This document shows, one piece after another, positions 23,604 to 32,460 of a DNA stretch of 34,982 bases (the stretch's first letter is position 1; every line of letters begins with the position of its first letter). The notes beneath the pieces were generated by a model that did not search any database, was not told the origin of the DNA, and saw nothing but the letters and a program-made list of their open reading frames with translations. Both the position numbers and the translations under genes were made by a program. The DNA lies in contig JANXYC010000137.1 in assembly GCA_025350305.1 (NCBI GenBank), positions 1-34,982 of the forward strand, given 5' to 3'. This stretch comes from Cyclobacteriaceae bacterium. Lineage in GTDB: Bacteria; Bacteroidota; Bacteroidia; Cytophagales; Cyclobacteriaceae.

Positions 23604-24671
23604 ATGATCAACTTTACTCCCGGCCCCTCGCAACTTTATTTCACGGTCCAGGACCACGTAAAAAAAGCTTTTCGCGATGGCATTCCGTCTCTCTCCCATC
23701 GCGGCAAACAATTTGAATCGATTTTTGCTGAAACGACAGAAGGACTTCGTAGCCTGTTAAACATTTCTTCCAATTATTTTATCGTTTTTGCAGGTTCTGC
23801 TTCCGAGATCTGGGAAAGAAGCATTCAAAATCTGGTAGAAGAAAAATCATTTCACCTCGTGAACGGCGCCTTTTCAAAACGTTTTTTTGAAATCGCCCAA
23901 CAACTCAACAAACGACCAGACAAATCAGAAGTACGTGCGGGACAAAGTTTTGAAAAGATCCAGATCCCTACTGGCAGTGAGTTGATTGCACTTACACACA
24001 ATGAAACAAGCACGGGGGTTTCGCTATCGATGCCGTTTATCCATTCAGTCCGGGACGAAAATCCGGGTAGTCTCGTTGTGGTGGACGCCGTGAGCTCACT
24101 CCCCTTTCCAGACTTCGACTATTCAAAAGTTGACGCTGTTTTTTTTTCTGTGCAGAAGGGCTTCGGGCTTCCTGCAGGTTTGGGTGTTTGGATAGTGAAC
24201 GAACGATGCCTGGCCAAGTCAGAACAGCTCCTCTCGAAAGGATTGTCAATAGGAAGTTTTCATTCCTTGCCAACGCTTCACAGCCATGCTCTAAAAAATC
24301 AAACACCCGAAACACCGAATGTGCTTGGAATTTATTTGCTGGGTAAAGTAGTAAGTGACTTCCTGCGAAAAGGGAGCCACGCCATCCGAAAAGAAACAGA
24401 ATATAAAGCCGCCATTTTGTATCAGGCTCTTGAAGCACATCCACTCATCAAGCCATTCGTTACCAATAAGAATGATCGCTCAAAAACGGTCATCGTTGCG
24501 GAATGCGGCGAAAGGACAGCAGCGTTATCAACGTATCTGCAAGCTGGCGGGTTTTTTCCAGGGGACGGCTATGGGGAATTTAAGAAGCGGCACCTCCGCT
24601 TTGCTAACTTCCCCGCCCACTCAAAAGAGCAGTTTGAATCCATGGTTGACGTGCTGGCAACTTTTCAATGA
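23604..24671 (+). CDS. serC: Class V aminotransferase, phosphoserine aminotransferase-like
   Basis: 355 residues of fold-type I, class V aminotransferase, the usual SerC length. It opens INFTPGPSQL, a SerC-like N-terminus; SLSHRGKQF and HNETSTGV fit substrate and PLP contacts; VVVDAVSSLP holds the Asp binding the PLP ring nitrogen; and FFSVQKGFGLPAG carries the Schiff-base Lys185. It would convert 3-phosphohydroxypyruvate and glutamate to phosphoserine and 2-oxoglutarate, the step between the two halves of the SerB-SerA fusion at 17499. Annotation as another class V aminotransferase is possible, but the short distance to serA supports SerC. Confidence 0.83.
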   Translation: MINFTPGPSQLYFTVQDHVKKAFRDGIPSLSHRGKQFESIFAETTEGLRSLLNISSNYFIVFAGSASEIWERSIQNLVEEKSFHLVNGAFSKRFFEIAQQLNKRPDKSEVRAGQSFEKIQIPTGSELIALTHNETSTGVSLSMPFIHSVRDENPGSLVVVDAVSSLPFPDFDYSKVDAVFFSVQKGFGLPAGLGVWIVNERCLAKSEQLLSKGLSIGSFHSLPTLHSHALKNQTPETPNVLGIYLLGKVVSDFLRKGSHAIRKETEYKAAILYQALEAHPLIKPFVTNKNDRSKTVIVAECGERTAALSTYLQAGGFFPGDGYGEFKKRHLRFANFPAHSKEQFESMVDVLATFQ

Positions 24672-24735
24672 AGTTACTTTAAACAAGTATGGAGTATTAT
24701 TGTCTAAAGACGTAGCCAGATTTTAGAAAATTTCC

Positions 24736-25275
24736 TTGGACGATAAAGAACTCCTAGCCAAAATCCGCAATCCGGAAACGAGGAACTACGGTTTCAATAT
24801 GCTGGTGCGTTCGTACCAACAGAAGGTCTATGGCCTCGCCCGTAAAATGGTAATCGACCACGATGATGCAGATGATATCACCCAGGAAGTTTTTATTAAA
24901 GTTTATAAGTCAATCGACACGTTTCGCGAAGACTCACAACTCTTCACCTGGATATACCGGATTGCAACCAATGAATCGCTCACCTTTTTGAATAAGAAGA
25001 GAAGAAGGTTTTTCTTTTCTATGGAGGACATTGGCAACGAATTGGCAGTTAAAATTGATTCCCTTCCCACCATTAGCGGAGATGAAATTCAAAAGAAACT
25101 TCAGAAGGCCCTGCTAACGTTACCCGATAAACAGCGCCTGGTTTTTAACCTGAAATACTACGAAGAGATGCCGTACGCAGAAATGGCCACGGTAACAGGC
25201 ACTTCCGAAGGGGCCCTGAAGGCCAGCTACCATCACGCGGTGAAGAAAATAGAGGAATTTTTAAAGAATGATTAA
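24736..25275 (+). CDS. RNA polymerase sigma-70 factor, ECF subfamily
   Basis: 179 residues starting at TTG 24736; an in-frame TAG lies four codons upstream and no ATG fits. Region 2: DADDITQEVFIKVYKSIDTFREDSQLFTWIYRIATNESL (core binding and -10 recognition). Region 4: LPDKQRLVFNLKYYEEMPYAEMATVTGTSEGALKASYHHAVKKI (-35 recognition helix). It is the first gene of a run of five plus-strand genes; the next encodes a short membrane protein that may hold it inactive. Likely controls an envelope-related response, judging from the neighbours. Confidence 0.93.
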   Translation: MDDKELLAKIRNPETRNYGFNMLVRSYQQKVYGLARKMVIDHDDADDITQEVFIKVYKSIDTFREDSQLFTWIYRIATNESLTFLNKKRRRFFFSMEDIGNELAVKIDSLPTISGDEIQKKLQKALLTLPDKQRLVFNLKYYEEMPYAEMATVTGTSEGALKASYHHAVKKIEEFLKND

Positions 25276-25316
25276 ACTTTTAGGAACTTGACCAGTCGAA
25301 GGTACAGTAACAGTAA

Positions 25317-25751
25317 ATGAAAAAATTAGACGAAATACCGAAGAAAAGTGTTTTTGAGGTTCCTGAAGGCTACTTTGACAGGCTACCAGGTATCATTCAG
25401 GCGCGGGTGGCACTGATAGCTATCGGGACAAAGCAGGAGCCTCAGTGGATTCTCTATTTTCGATTTGGCCTACGGTATGCGCTTCCGGTACTTGTTATAG
25501 GCGTAGCTTCTTTCTTTTTCCTAAATAATCCCCAGACGCTGTCCGCTGAAGAATTAATCGCATCCGTTGACTCTGCACACTTGGTTGCGTACCTGGAAGA
25601 CAGCGATCTTAACTCCGATGATTTGCTGGAAATCGTTCCATTAGACCAGGAAGAAGCAGAATCTATTCACGGCCACTCGATCGATGAACTAAAGGTAAAC
25701 GATGAAGATGTTGAATACTTGTCAAACGAATTTGGAACAGACTATTTCTGA
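25317..25751 (+). CDS. Single-pass membrane protein, probable anti-sigma or regulator of the ECF sigma factor
   Basis: 144 residues: a cytosolic N-terminal part (FEVPEGYFDRLPGIIQARV, a motif common in small Bacteroidota proteins following ECF sigma genes), one membrane helix (about 52-69, ALPVLVIGVASFFFL) and an acidic extracytoplasmic tail (EDSDLNSDDLLEIVPLDQEE). No zinc-binding HxxxCxxC anti-sigma motif is present. Position 41 bases after the sigma gene suggests it restrains that factor. Residues 33-38 (LIAIGT) are encoded by a near-copy of the palindromic repeat seen at 23408, which looks like an insertion into the linker before the helix. Confidence 0.7.
   Translation: MKKLDEIPKKSVFEVPEGYFDRLPGIIQARVALIAIGTKQEPQWILYFRFGLRYALPVLVIGVASFFFLNNPQTLSAEELIASVDSAHLVAYLEDSDLNSDDLLEIVPLDQEEAESIHGHSIDELKVNDEDVEYLSNEFGTDYF
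25410..25429. repeat. Palindromic repeat copy inside a coding region
   Basis: Within the membrane-protein gene, GATAGCTATCGGGA (25415-25428) matches the right 14 bases of the 18-bp palindrome at 23408-23425; the left end has three substitutions (15 of 18 matches overall). The reading frame passes through it as Leu-Ile-Ala-Ile-Gly-Thr. Confidence 0.65.
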
Positions 25752-25757
25752 TGTGTT

Positions 25758-26282
25758 ATGAAGCGATTTAAAAATAGTTGGATTACACTTCTACTGGCAA
25801 TGACCTCTTGGGTCGCTGTTGCCCAGGAAGAAGATGCACCACCACAACAAACCATTGATCCGAAAGTCCGCGAAAAAGTGGAAGCTGCCAGGATTGCGCT
25901 CATCACCAACCGACTTGGATTATCACCCGGACAGGCCGAAAAATTTTGGCCAGTTTACAGGGAATTTGCACAGAAGCGGCAAGAGATACGCAAGGAATTT
26001 CGTCAGGTGCAACAAGGCGTAGAACGGAACAAGCCCGATCAGCAAAAACAAGAGGAACTTGTTAAGCTTGGCTTCCAGTTGAAACAGAATGAATTGAATC
26101 TTGAAAAAGACTATTCCGGCCGGATCATGAGCATTATAAGTGCCCAACAAATGTTAAATTTGCGAAAAGCCGAACAGGATTTTCGGCTATTGATTATCAA
26201 CCAGCTGCAGCAGCGAAGGGCAATGCAACAACGTAAAGAAATCCTCAGAGACAAAAATCAACGCCTACGACAAAGGAAATGA
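25758..26282 (+). CDS. Periplasmic Spy/CpxP-like helical protein
   Basis: 174 residues with a signal peptide (1-22, ending WVAVAQ), then a strongly helical, charged and Gln-rich body. The segment TNRLGLSPGQAEKFWPVYREFAQKRQEI resembles the LTxxQ-type start of Spy/CpxP family proteins and related heavy-metal sensors, and a second helix pair follows (ISAQQMLNLRKAEQDFRLLII). Family members act as periplasmic chaperones or stress sensors. It starts seven bases after the preceding stop, so it is in the sigma operon. The match is by pattern only. Confidence 0.68.
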   Translation: MKRFKNSWITLLLAMTSWVAVAQEEDAPPQQTIDPKVREKVEAARIALITNRLGLSPGQAEKFWPVYREFAQKRQEIRKEFRQVQQGVERNKPDQQKQEELVKLGFQLKQNELNLEKDYSGRIMSIISAQQMLNLRKAEQDFRLLIINQLQQRRAMQQRKEILRDKNQRLRQRK

Positions 26283-26293
26283 TTTGACATCGT

Positions 26294-27262
26294 TTGAAAA
26301 AAACACTGGCAATTCTTATCTCATTGCTGTCAGCGTGCCCCGCCATCTCACAAGCGCAGCACGCTGATTCTTTATTGATCAAAAAAGATTCGCTTGCACT
26401 TAATTCGCTATCCGAATTCTTCACCCACGAAGATTCCCTCGATATTTTTGACCTGATCGATAGTCTTTTAAAAATGGAACCGATGAAAGGAACTTCCATG
26501 ATCGGGGCACGACTGGGCTATAATAGCAACATCATCTCGGACAACCGGACCCTTAACATCCGTCAATTCGGTCTGGCTCCGGGTGTTTCATACTACCACA
26601 AGTCGGGCCTCTACGCTGACTTTTCTGCCTACTGGAGCCAGGAGTACAAACCCAATTTCTATCTTAACATAGCCTCGGTCGGTTATCTGCATAGTATAAC
26701 CAAGTGGTATTCAGTTCTGGGAGAATATAGTCACTATTTTTACAATCAACCCAAGGACAGTACGATATCCGTTCCGTACACGAACAATGTTGGCCTATCC
26801 AACTATTTCCAAGTCAGACGTGCTGTCTTTCGATTGGATTACTACTTCTATTTCGGTGACAAGGTTGCTCATCGGATCATGCCAAGCTTAGGCCTAAATC
26901 TGGTAAAACGAAAATGGAAGGGGTTGGACCGCATTTCATTTTATCCCACGTTTAACGTTCTATTTGGCACCGAGGAAATTGTCAACTATGAATTATATCC
27001 CGATTATCTGGCGCGCTATCTCTATAATCGAACGCATACACCACGTAAACCTCTTGTTTACGAGCGCAAGCAAACTGAGTTTGGGGTGATGAATTACTCC
27101 ATCTCCACCCCCATCAGCATCACAAAAAAGGATTGGACATTTCTTGTCAGTTACACCTATAACATCCCTAAGCCCCTGCCAGGAGAAGATTTAAGCCTGC
27201 AAAGCAGTGGTTATGTTTCTTTTTCCATAACCCGATATTTCAGTTTTAAATCGTCCAAATAA
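26294..27262 (+). CDS. Outer-membrane beta-barrel protein, unrecognised
   Basis: 322 residues, starting with TTG at 26294: an in-frame TGA lies three codons before it. Signal peptide 1-21 (ending AISQAQ), then a short Ser/Asp-rich linker and about a dozen amphipathic beta-strands (MIGARLGYNSNIIS, GVSYYHKSGLYADFSAYW, FRLDYYFYFGD, WTFLVSYTYNIPKP), ending with an aromatic-rich strand YVSFSITRYFSF as in outer-membrane barrels. No specific family recognised. It begins 11 bases after the Spy-like gene and is presumably part of the same operon. Confidence 0.72.
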   Translation: MKKTLAILISLLSACPAISQAQHADSLLIKKDSLALNSLSEFFTHEDSLDIFDLIDSLLKMEPMKGTSMIGARLGYNSNIISDNRTLNIRQFGLAPGVSYYHKSGLYADFSAYWSQEYKPNFYLNIASVGYLHSITKWYSVLGEYSHYFYNQPKDSTISVPYTNNVGLSNYFQVRRAVFRLDYYFYFGDKVAHRIMPSLGLNLVKRKWKGLDRISFYPTFNVLFGTEEIVNYELYPDYLARYLYNRTHTPRKPLVYERKQTEFGVMNYSISTPISITKKDWTFLVSYTYNIPKPLPGEDLSLQSSGYVSFSITRYFSFKSSK

Positions 27263-27315
27263 GATTGCTTTGCTTACACGCAATGTTTTGATATTTTTCA
27301 GGATAGAAAACAGCC

Positions 27316-29175
27316 ATGAAAAATAGTAAACTGCTCTTCCTCTTCTTCCTCCTGACAAACTATTTTTGCCACGCACAGGACTTCCGATGGCAGCAACGTG
27401 TGGAGTACACCATGAACATCAATCTGGATGTAAACTCACACCGGGTTGCCGGCACCCAAAGACTTGTCTACTACAACAATTCTCCCGATACCCTATCAAA
27501 AGTCTATTACCATGTGTACTTCAATGCATTTCAACCTGGCAGCATGATGGACGTGCGATCGCGCTCACTCAGCGACCCCGATCGCAGAGTGCTGGACCGG
27601 ATTTCAAAACTCAATGACCAGGAGATTGGATTTCAACATATTCAATCTTTACAACAAGATGGAAAAGACGTGAAATATGGTATCAATGGAACGATCCTTG
27701 AAGTGGCCCTTGTCAAACCGATTTTGCCGCGTACCAAATCCGTATTCGAAATGAAGTTTGAATCTCAGGTACCGCTACAAATCAGGAGATCCGGCCGTGA
27801 CAACAAGGAGGGCATTGCATATTCAATGACACAATGGTATCCGAAAATGGCGGAATACGACTTCCAGGGATGGCATGCATATCAATACGTTGCCCGGGAA
27901 TTTCATGGCGTGTGGGGAGATTTTGATGTGAAAATCGTGATTGATCCGACGTTTGTTATCGCTGGTACAGGAAAGCTCCAGAACCCTGAAAAGATTGGCT
28001 TTGGCTATGAAAAACCGGGGGAGCAAGTCGTGCGGCCTTCGGGTAATCTCACGTGGCATTTCGTAGCCAAAGAAGTAATTGATTTTGCCTGGACGGCCGA
28101 TCCTGATTATACCCATGACCGGGCGAGGGTACCGAATGGCCCCGAGCTCCACTTCTTCTATCAAAAAAATGAAAAGACTGTGGAGAACTGGAAGAAAATG
28201 GAGGACTATGCAGTGAAGACGTTTGATTATCTTAATACTCACTTCGGCAAGTATCCCTTTGACACCTATTCCATTATCCAGGGAGGAGATGGCGGCATGG
28301 AATACCCAATGTGCACCCTTATCCTCGGGGAAGGATCACTTGGCGGGGTCACCGGAACGATGGCACACGAGGTGGCACACAGCTGGTATCAGATGGCGCT
28401 GGCTTCAAATGAATCGCTCTACCCGTGGATGGACGAAGGTTTCGCTGACTTTGCGAGTAGTGAAACCATGTCGTCCAATACGAATCAGGAGAACCCGCAT
28501 GCAGGCAGCTACACCAGTTATTTTTCGCTGGTTGCCAGCGGACTTCAAGAGCCCGCCAGCCAGGCTGCCGACCACTTTAATACAAACCGGGCGTACAGCA
28601 CCGCGGCTTATTCCATGGGTGCCGTGTTCCTCAATCAATTGAAATATCTTATTGGCGAAGAAACCTTTTACAAGGGAATGATCCGGTATTACAACACGTG
28701 GAAGATGAAACATCCCGAACCGAACGATTTTATCCGGATCATGGAGAAAGTCTCAGGCCTTCAGCTTCATTGGTATTTGCGGTATTGGATTGGGACAACG
28801 AAAAGGATTGATTACGGAATTTCTTCCTTGATAGACAGCGAAGGAGCGACGTTCGTGACACTCGAACGGGTTGGAGAATTTCCAATGCCCATTGACCTGT
28901 TGGTGACCTACAGTGATGGTACGAAGGAGTTATTTTATGTTTCCATGAATGAACTTCTTGGCAACAAGCCTGTGGAGGATAAATCCATTCCTCGAACGGA
29001 GGCCACACCCTGGCCGTGGGTAAATCAAACCTATACCCTGAAGATTCAGAAACCAATTGCTTCCATCACCAACCTGGAGATCGACCCAAGTCAGCGTATG
29101 GCCGATATCAATCGCAAGAACAACAAGTGGAATATAGCCGAAAAGGCGGTTGAATATAAAAGTTCAACCCATTAA
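27316..29175 (+). CDS. Secreted M1-family zinc metallopeptidase (aminopeptidase)
   Basis: 619 residues with a signal peptide (1-20, ending CHA). The N-terminal domain is the M1 beta-sandwich; the substrate motif appears as GGDGGMEYPMCTL (variant of GxMEN); the zinc site is HEVAH (His351, Glu352, His355) with Glu374 in WMDEGFADF, i.e. HExxH-x18-E. A C-terminal beta domain follows (about 500-600). It probably removes N-terminal residues from peptides in the periplasm or at the surface. It is last in the plus-strand run from the sigma factor, 53 bases after the barrel gene, and ends 14 bases from the convergent gene. Confidence 0.92.
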   Translation: MKNSKLLFLFFLLTNYFCHAQDFRWQQRVEYTMNINLDVNSHRVAGTQRLVYYNNSPDTLSKVYYHVYFNAFQPGSMMDVRSRSLSDPDRRVLDRISKLNDQEIGFQHIQSLQQDGKDVKYGINGTILEVALVKPILPRTKSVFEMKFESQVPLQIRRSGRDNKEGIAYSMTQWYPKMAEYDFQGWHAYQYVAREFHGVWGDFDVKIVIDPTFVIAGTGKLQNPEKIGFGYEKPGEQVVRPSGNLTWHFVAKEVIDFAWTADPDYTHDRARVPNGPELHFFYQKNEKTVENWKKMEDYAVKTFDYLNTHFGKYPFDTYSIIQGGDGGMEYPMCTLILGEGSLGGVTGTMAHEVAHSWYQMALASNESLYPWMDEGFADFASSETMSSNTNQENPHAGSYTSYFSLVASGLQEPASQAADHFNTNRAYSTAAYSMGAVFLNQLKYLIGEETFYKGMIRYYNTWKMKHPEPNDFIRIMEKVSGLQLHWYLRYWIGTTKRIDYGISSLIDSEGATFVTLERVGEFPMPIDLLVTYSDGTKELFYVSMNELLGNKPVEDKSIPRTEATPWPWVNQTYTLKIQKPIASITNLEIDPSQRMADINRKNNKWNIAEKAVEYKSSTH

Positions 29176-29189
29176 CGTACTCCTAAAAC

Positions 29190-30983
29190 CTACTTCACCA
29201 CCTTGCCATTCTTATCAAAGACGATGCCCAGCACTTCGCCGGCAGCGTTCTTCGTCCTGACAGAAAGTTCCGCAGTATCCGGTGAGAAGATTAATTGCTC
29301 CGGCGATTGATCGAAGGAGTAGTTAACGCTCCACATCAATCCGTCAGCCCGATGAATCTTAGCGATTGTAGCCGGGAACTTATCTTTAATCTTAGCTTCA
29401 GAATAGAACATGATAAAATAAACCTGGGCCTTTTCATCCTGCGTACTCAATGATTTTGCGAAAGGAAGGTTGCGCTTTTTGAATACTGCGTGATCAACGG
29501 GAAAAGCACCCTTTGTATCTGACTTCCGTGAAGAAGAAATAAAATAAAAATATCCTTTCGCAAGCGAGTCAGCATATTGCAGGCCGGCTGTGAACTTTCC
29601 CCCTTCGACTATCATTGGCTTGAACCGGCTGGCGGGCAGCACCTCCATAAACAGCGGAATTGAGTCAGGTGCAATTACAAGCCATCGGAGCGATTCATTT
29701 TTTCTCTTCAGCTCACTTTCCTTGCGAGCCACTTCACGCATCGCAAACTCCTTCGTGCTTTTTATCTGGCTTTTCAACACAGCCGGTGTACCGTAGGCAT
29801 TTGTTACAAAATGCTTATAATTTTCTGCCTCTTCATCCAGGTTGCGCCCGGCTAATAATCCTGAAAGGCTATCGACCTTCTTGACCAGGGCAAGTTCCCT
29901 TCTGACTGCCCTCAAATGCAAGTCAACATTGAGTGAATCTCTTAAAGAACGGTCTTCCACGATTTGGGAGCCATACTCCAGCTCAGAAACCTTCATCTCG
30001 AAAATTTTCAAAGGCATAGGCTGTGGGTCAACCTTGCGCAACGCGGGAAAGCTAAACCTGCTGAGGAGGCCTGGAATTTCCTCACGCACAGATACAGAAT
30101 CCTTTTTTAATTTCTGCTGTATTTTGTTGATGTCCACATCCAGTGCTACCAATTGATCTTTCAGCGGATTTATTTCGTTTTCGATTGTCGCTGTACTACT
30201 CAGGGCCCAGCGTTTATAATCCCATAATCTCAAATCGTCTTTATAAAAATCGACCAGGGCAGTACCATCCTTTTTAAAGTCCTTGATTTCCTCCGGATCA
30301 AGGTCCTGGTTGTACCCGGTTTTTCCCAGCGCCTGTGATGTCGCTTTATAATCATTAAAATTCATATGACATGAATCATATAATTGTGCCATGCGTCCTA
30401 GATCAGAAATCAATTGATCGTCAGCTCTGAGGAAAAATTCCTTTTGACCTGAATAGGCCTTTTGTATCTTATCAAAAAGTATTTCCGTCCGTTTGTAGCA
30501 ATTTTCGGCGGCTAGAAACTGAGCCTTTAGTGTAAGAATTTGAGTGCCTCTTTCTTTTAACCTCAATCTGTTTTCAAGGTCCAACTGGACGTCCGAGAAC
30601 TTCACTCCAAATTTCCCTGTGCGCAAATCCCGCCGGTTGTACATCTGGTAATATTCATCATTCCGGCTTAGCTCCCTTTCCGTGATACCTTTACTGGCTT
30701 TATCATAGAAATAAACAGCTGAGTCAATCAGTGTGACAAGTTCCCTTGTTTGTTTCAGGTAATCGAGCTTCACGGACCTATCTTGATAAATCATACCCAT
30801 AAAAAGATAGGCATTGGGATTATCCGTATTGACCCGGAGGTACTTCTTAAGAAAAGGCTCTGCATTTTCGAATTGCTTGGCATTCAGCAGCACAAAGAGG
30901 TCTTTGTATTTGACTTTTTGGCTGAAGCAGGGGGAACACAAAGTAATTAATAGAAAGGTGATCCAGCGTGCGCTACTATTCAT
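29190..30983 (-). CDS. Large secreted TPR/coiled-coil protein, unrecognised
   Basis: 597 residues with a signal peptide (1-21, ending CFSQ). The N-terminus has TPR-like helices (LFVLLNAKQFENAEPFLKKYLRVNTDNPNAYLFMGMIYQD), the middle (about 120-400) is highly charged and helical with likely coiled coils, and the last 150 residues look beta-rich (LPASRFKPMIVEGGKFTAGLQYADSLAKGYFYFISS... and a final SVRTKNAAGEVLGIVFDKNGKVV). No catalytic motif is seen. It may be a periplasmic or surface scaffold. It stands alone between the M1 peptidase (convergent) and the TlpA gene (divergent). Confidence 0.72.
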   Translation of the reverse strand: MNSSARWITFLLITLCSPCFSQKVKYKDLFVLLNAKQFENAEPFLKKYLRVNTDNPNAYLFMGMIYQDRSVKLDYLKQTRELVTLIDSAVYFYDKASKGITERELSRNDEYYQMYNRRDLRTGKFGVKFSDVQLDLENRLRLKERGTQILTLKAQFLAAENCYKRTEILFDKIQKAYSGQKEFFLRADDQLISDLGRMAQLYDSCHMNFNDYKATSQALGKTGYNQDLDPEEIKDFKKDGTALVDFYKDDLRLWDYKRWALSSTATIENEINPLKDQLVALDVDINKIQQKLKKDSVSVREEIPGLLSRFSFPALRKVDPQPMPLKIFEMKVSELEYGSQIVEDRSLRDSLNVDLHLRAVRRELALVKKVDSLSGLLAGRNLDEEAENYKHFVTNAYGTPAVLKSQIKSTKEFAMREVARKESELKRKNESLRWLVIAPDSIPLFMEVLPASRFKPMIVEGGKFTAGLQYADSLAKGYFYFISSSRKSDTKGAFPVDHAVFKKRNLPFAKSLSTQDEKAQVYFIMFYSEAKIKDKFPATIAKIHRADGLMWSVNYSFDQSPEQLIFSPDTAELSVRTKNAAGEVLGIVFDKNGKVVK

Positions 30984-31025
30984 TTTTGAATTCTAAATTG
31001 TAGCAAATTACTCAAATAAAAAGAT

Positions 31026-31640
31026 TTGATGAATTACAAAGACCATACCAGAAAAATCATTTTTCAACTGTTTACCCTCCTTAAACCGCTTGCTTCAGCA
31101 TTCGTACTTGTGGCCTTGTTGCAGCTAACGGGGCTGATGAGTTCAGTGTCCTACATCGCTCAGTGGACCTTGCTTGAAACCGGCCTGAAAGATGCCGGCA
31201 ATGACCCACCGGCGAAGGAGGAAGATTTTGATTATCAATTCACTATCAAGGATTTATCAGGAAATAAAGTCCTTTTTGAACAATTTAAAGGCAAGGTTAT
31301 ATTTTTGAATCTGTGGGCTACCTGGTGTGGACCTTGTCGCGCAGAGATGGCTGGGATCCAAAATCTTTATACAAAAATAGACAAGGAGAAAATCACATTT
31401 ATAATGCTTTCCCTTGATAAAGACAGCGACCAGGAGAAGGTCGTGGACTATCTTAAAAAAAAGAAATTCACGTTTCATGCCTATCTTCCTTCCGGCTATT
31501 TACCACAACAACTTCGGGTACCCGAGATACCCACTACCTTTGTGATCTCAAAGGAGGGAAAAATTGTGAAGAAAGAAGTCGGGTCTATGCGGTATGACAC
31601 GTCCCAGTTTCAAAAGTTTTTGGAAACTTTGAGTCAATGA
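31026..31640 (+). CDS. TlpA/ResA-like membrane-anchored thioredoxin
   Basis: 204 residues. One N-terminal membrane helix (about 20-40, LASAFVLVALLQLTGLM) with a periplasmic thioredoxin-fold domain: NLWATWCGPCRAEM has the redox pair Cys101 and Cys104, and VPEIPTTFVISKEGKIV holds the cis-Pro (Pro before Thr-Thr-Phe). It probably reduces or exchanges disulfides in exported proteins, as in cytochrome maturation or T9SS cargo folding. It starts 42 bases from the divergent gene. It is not obviously tied to the fucose genes 40 bases downstream, though co-transcription is possible. Confidence 0.9.
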   Translation: MMNYKDHTRKIIFQLFTLLKPLASAFVLVALLQLTGLMSSVSYIAQWTLLETGLKDAGNDPPAKEEDFDYQFTIKDLSGNKVLFEQFKGKVIFLNLWATWCGPCRAEMAGIQNLYTKIDKEKITFIMLSLDKDSDQEKVVDYLKKKKFTFHAYLPSGYLPQQLRVPEIPTTFVISKEGKIVKKEVGSMRYDTSQFQKFLETLSQ

Positions 31641-31680
31641 CAATTTTTGCACAGTGTCTGTAAATTTTATTCGATCAAAA

Positions 31681-32460
31681 ATGCTATTTAGTCTTCAGAA
31701 TAAAGTAGCGGTAATCACCGGAGGTGGAAGTGGAATTGGCAAAGCCATCGCTGAATGTTTTGCTGCGCAAGGTGCTATCGTTTGCATAATCGACCTCCAT
31801 GAAGTAGCGGCCAATGAAACCGCCAAGTCCATCCAGGCAAATGGCGGTAAGGCTTTTGGGTTTATGTGCAACGTCACAAACCAGCCAGAGGTAGTTACTT
31901 GCTTTGAAAAAATTATCCAACGTTTCAGTGCGCTTGATATTCTAGTAAACAGTGCAGGTCTCGCCAGCATATCAAAACTTGAAACAACTTCCGAAACTGA
32001 TTTTGAAAAAATATTTCAGGTCAATGTGAAAGGAACGTATAACAGCATGTATGCAGCTATTCAACAAATGAAGAAGCAGCAACGAGGCGTGATCCTGAAT
32101 ATCGCTTCGATTGCAGCCACCGTTGGACTCGCGGATCGATTTGCCTACAGCATGAGTAAAGGAGCAGTCGTCAGTATGACCCTTTCTGTTGCGAAAGATT
32201 ATATCCAGGAAGGTATTCGGTGCAACAGCCTCTCCCCGGCCCGTGTCCACACGCCGTTTGTCGATGGATTCCTCAAAGCAAATTATCCGGGCAAAGAACA
32301 TGAAATGTTTGAAAAATTATCGAAGGCTCAACCCATCGGTCGTATGGCAAAACCGGAAGAGATCGCTCACCTGGCCCTCTACGTTTGTTCCGACGAAGCA
32401 TCGTTTGTTACAGGCTGTGATTATCCAATCGACGGCGGCTTTATCAAACTAAACAGCTAA
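31681..32460 (+). CDS. SDR oxidoreductase, probable 2-keto-3-deoxy-L-fuconate dehydrogenase
   Basis: 259 residues from ATG 31681; a GTG at 31654 is a poorer start. Classical SDR: NAD(P) motif TGGGSGIG (13-20), NSAG (90-93), catalytic Ser143, Tyr156 and Lys160 (YSMSK). The segment SPARVHTPFVDGFL and YPGKEHEMF is one I associate with sugar-acid SDRs beside fuconolactonase and FAH genes. In the non-phosphorylating L-fucose pathway this enzyme would oxidise 2-keto-3-deoxy-L-fuconate to the 2,4-diketo acid. Its TAA overlaps the next ATG by one base. Family certain; substrate inferred from neighbours. Confidence 0.82.
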   Translation: MLFSLQNKVAVITGGGSGIGKAIAECFAAQGAIVCIIDLHEVAANETAKSIQANGGKAFGFMCNVTNQPEVVTCFEKIIQRFSALDILVNSAGLASISKLETTSETDFEKIFQVNVKGTYNSMYAAIQQMKKQQRGVILNIASIAATVGLADRFAYSMSKGAVVSMTLSVAKDYIQEGIRCNSLSPARVHTPFVDGFLKANYPGKEHEMFEKLSKAQPIGRMAKPEEIAHLALYVCSDEASFVTGCDYPIDGGFIKLNS

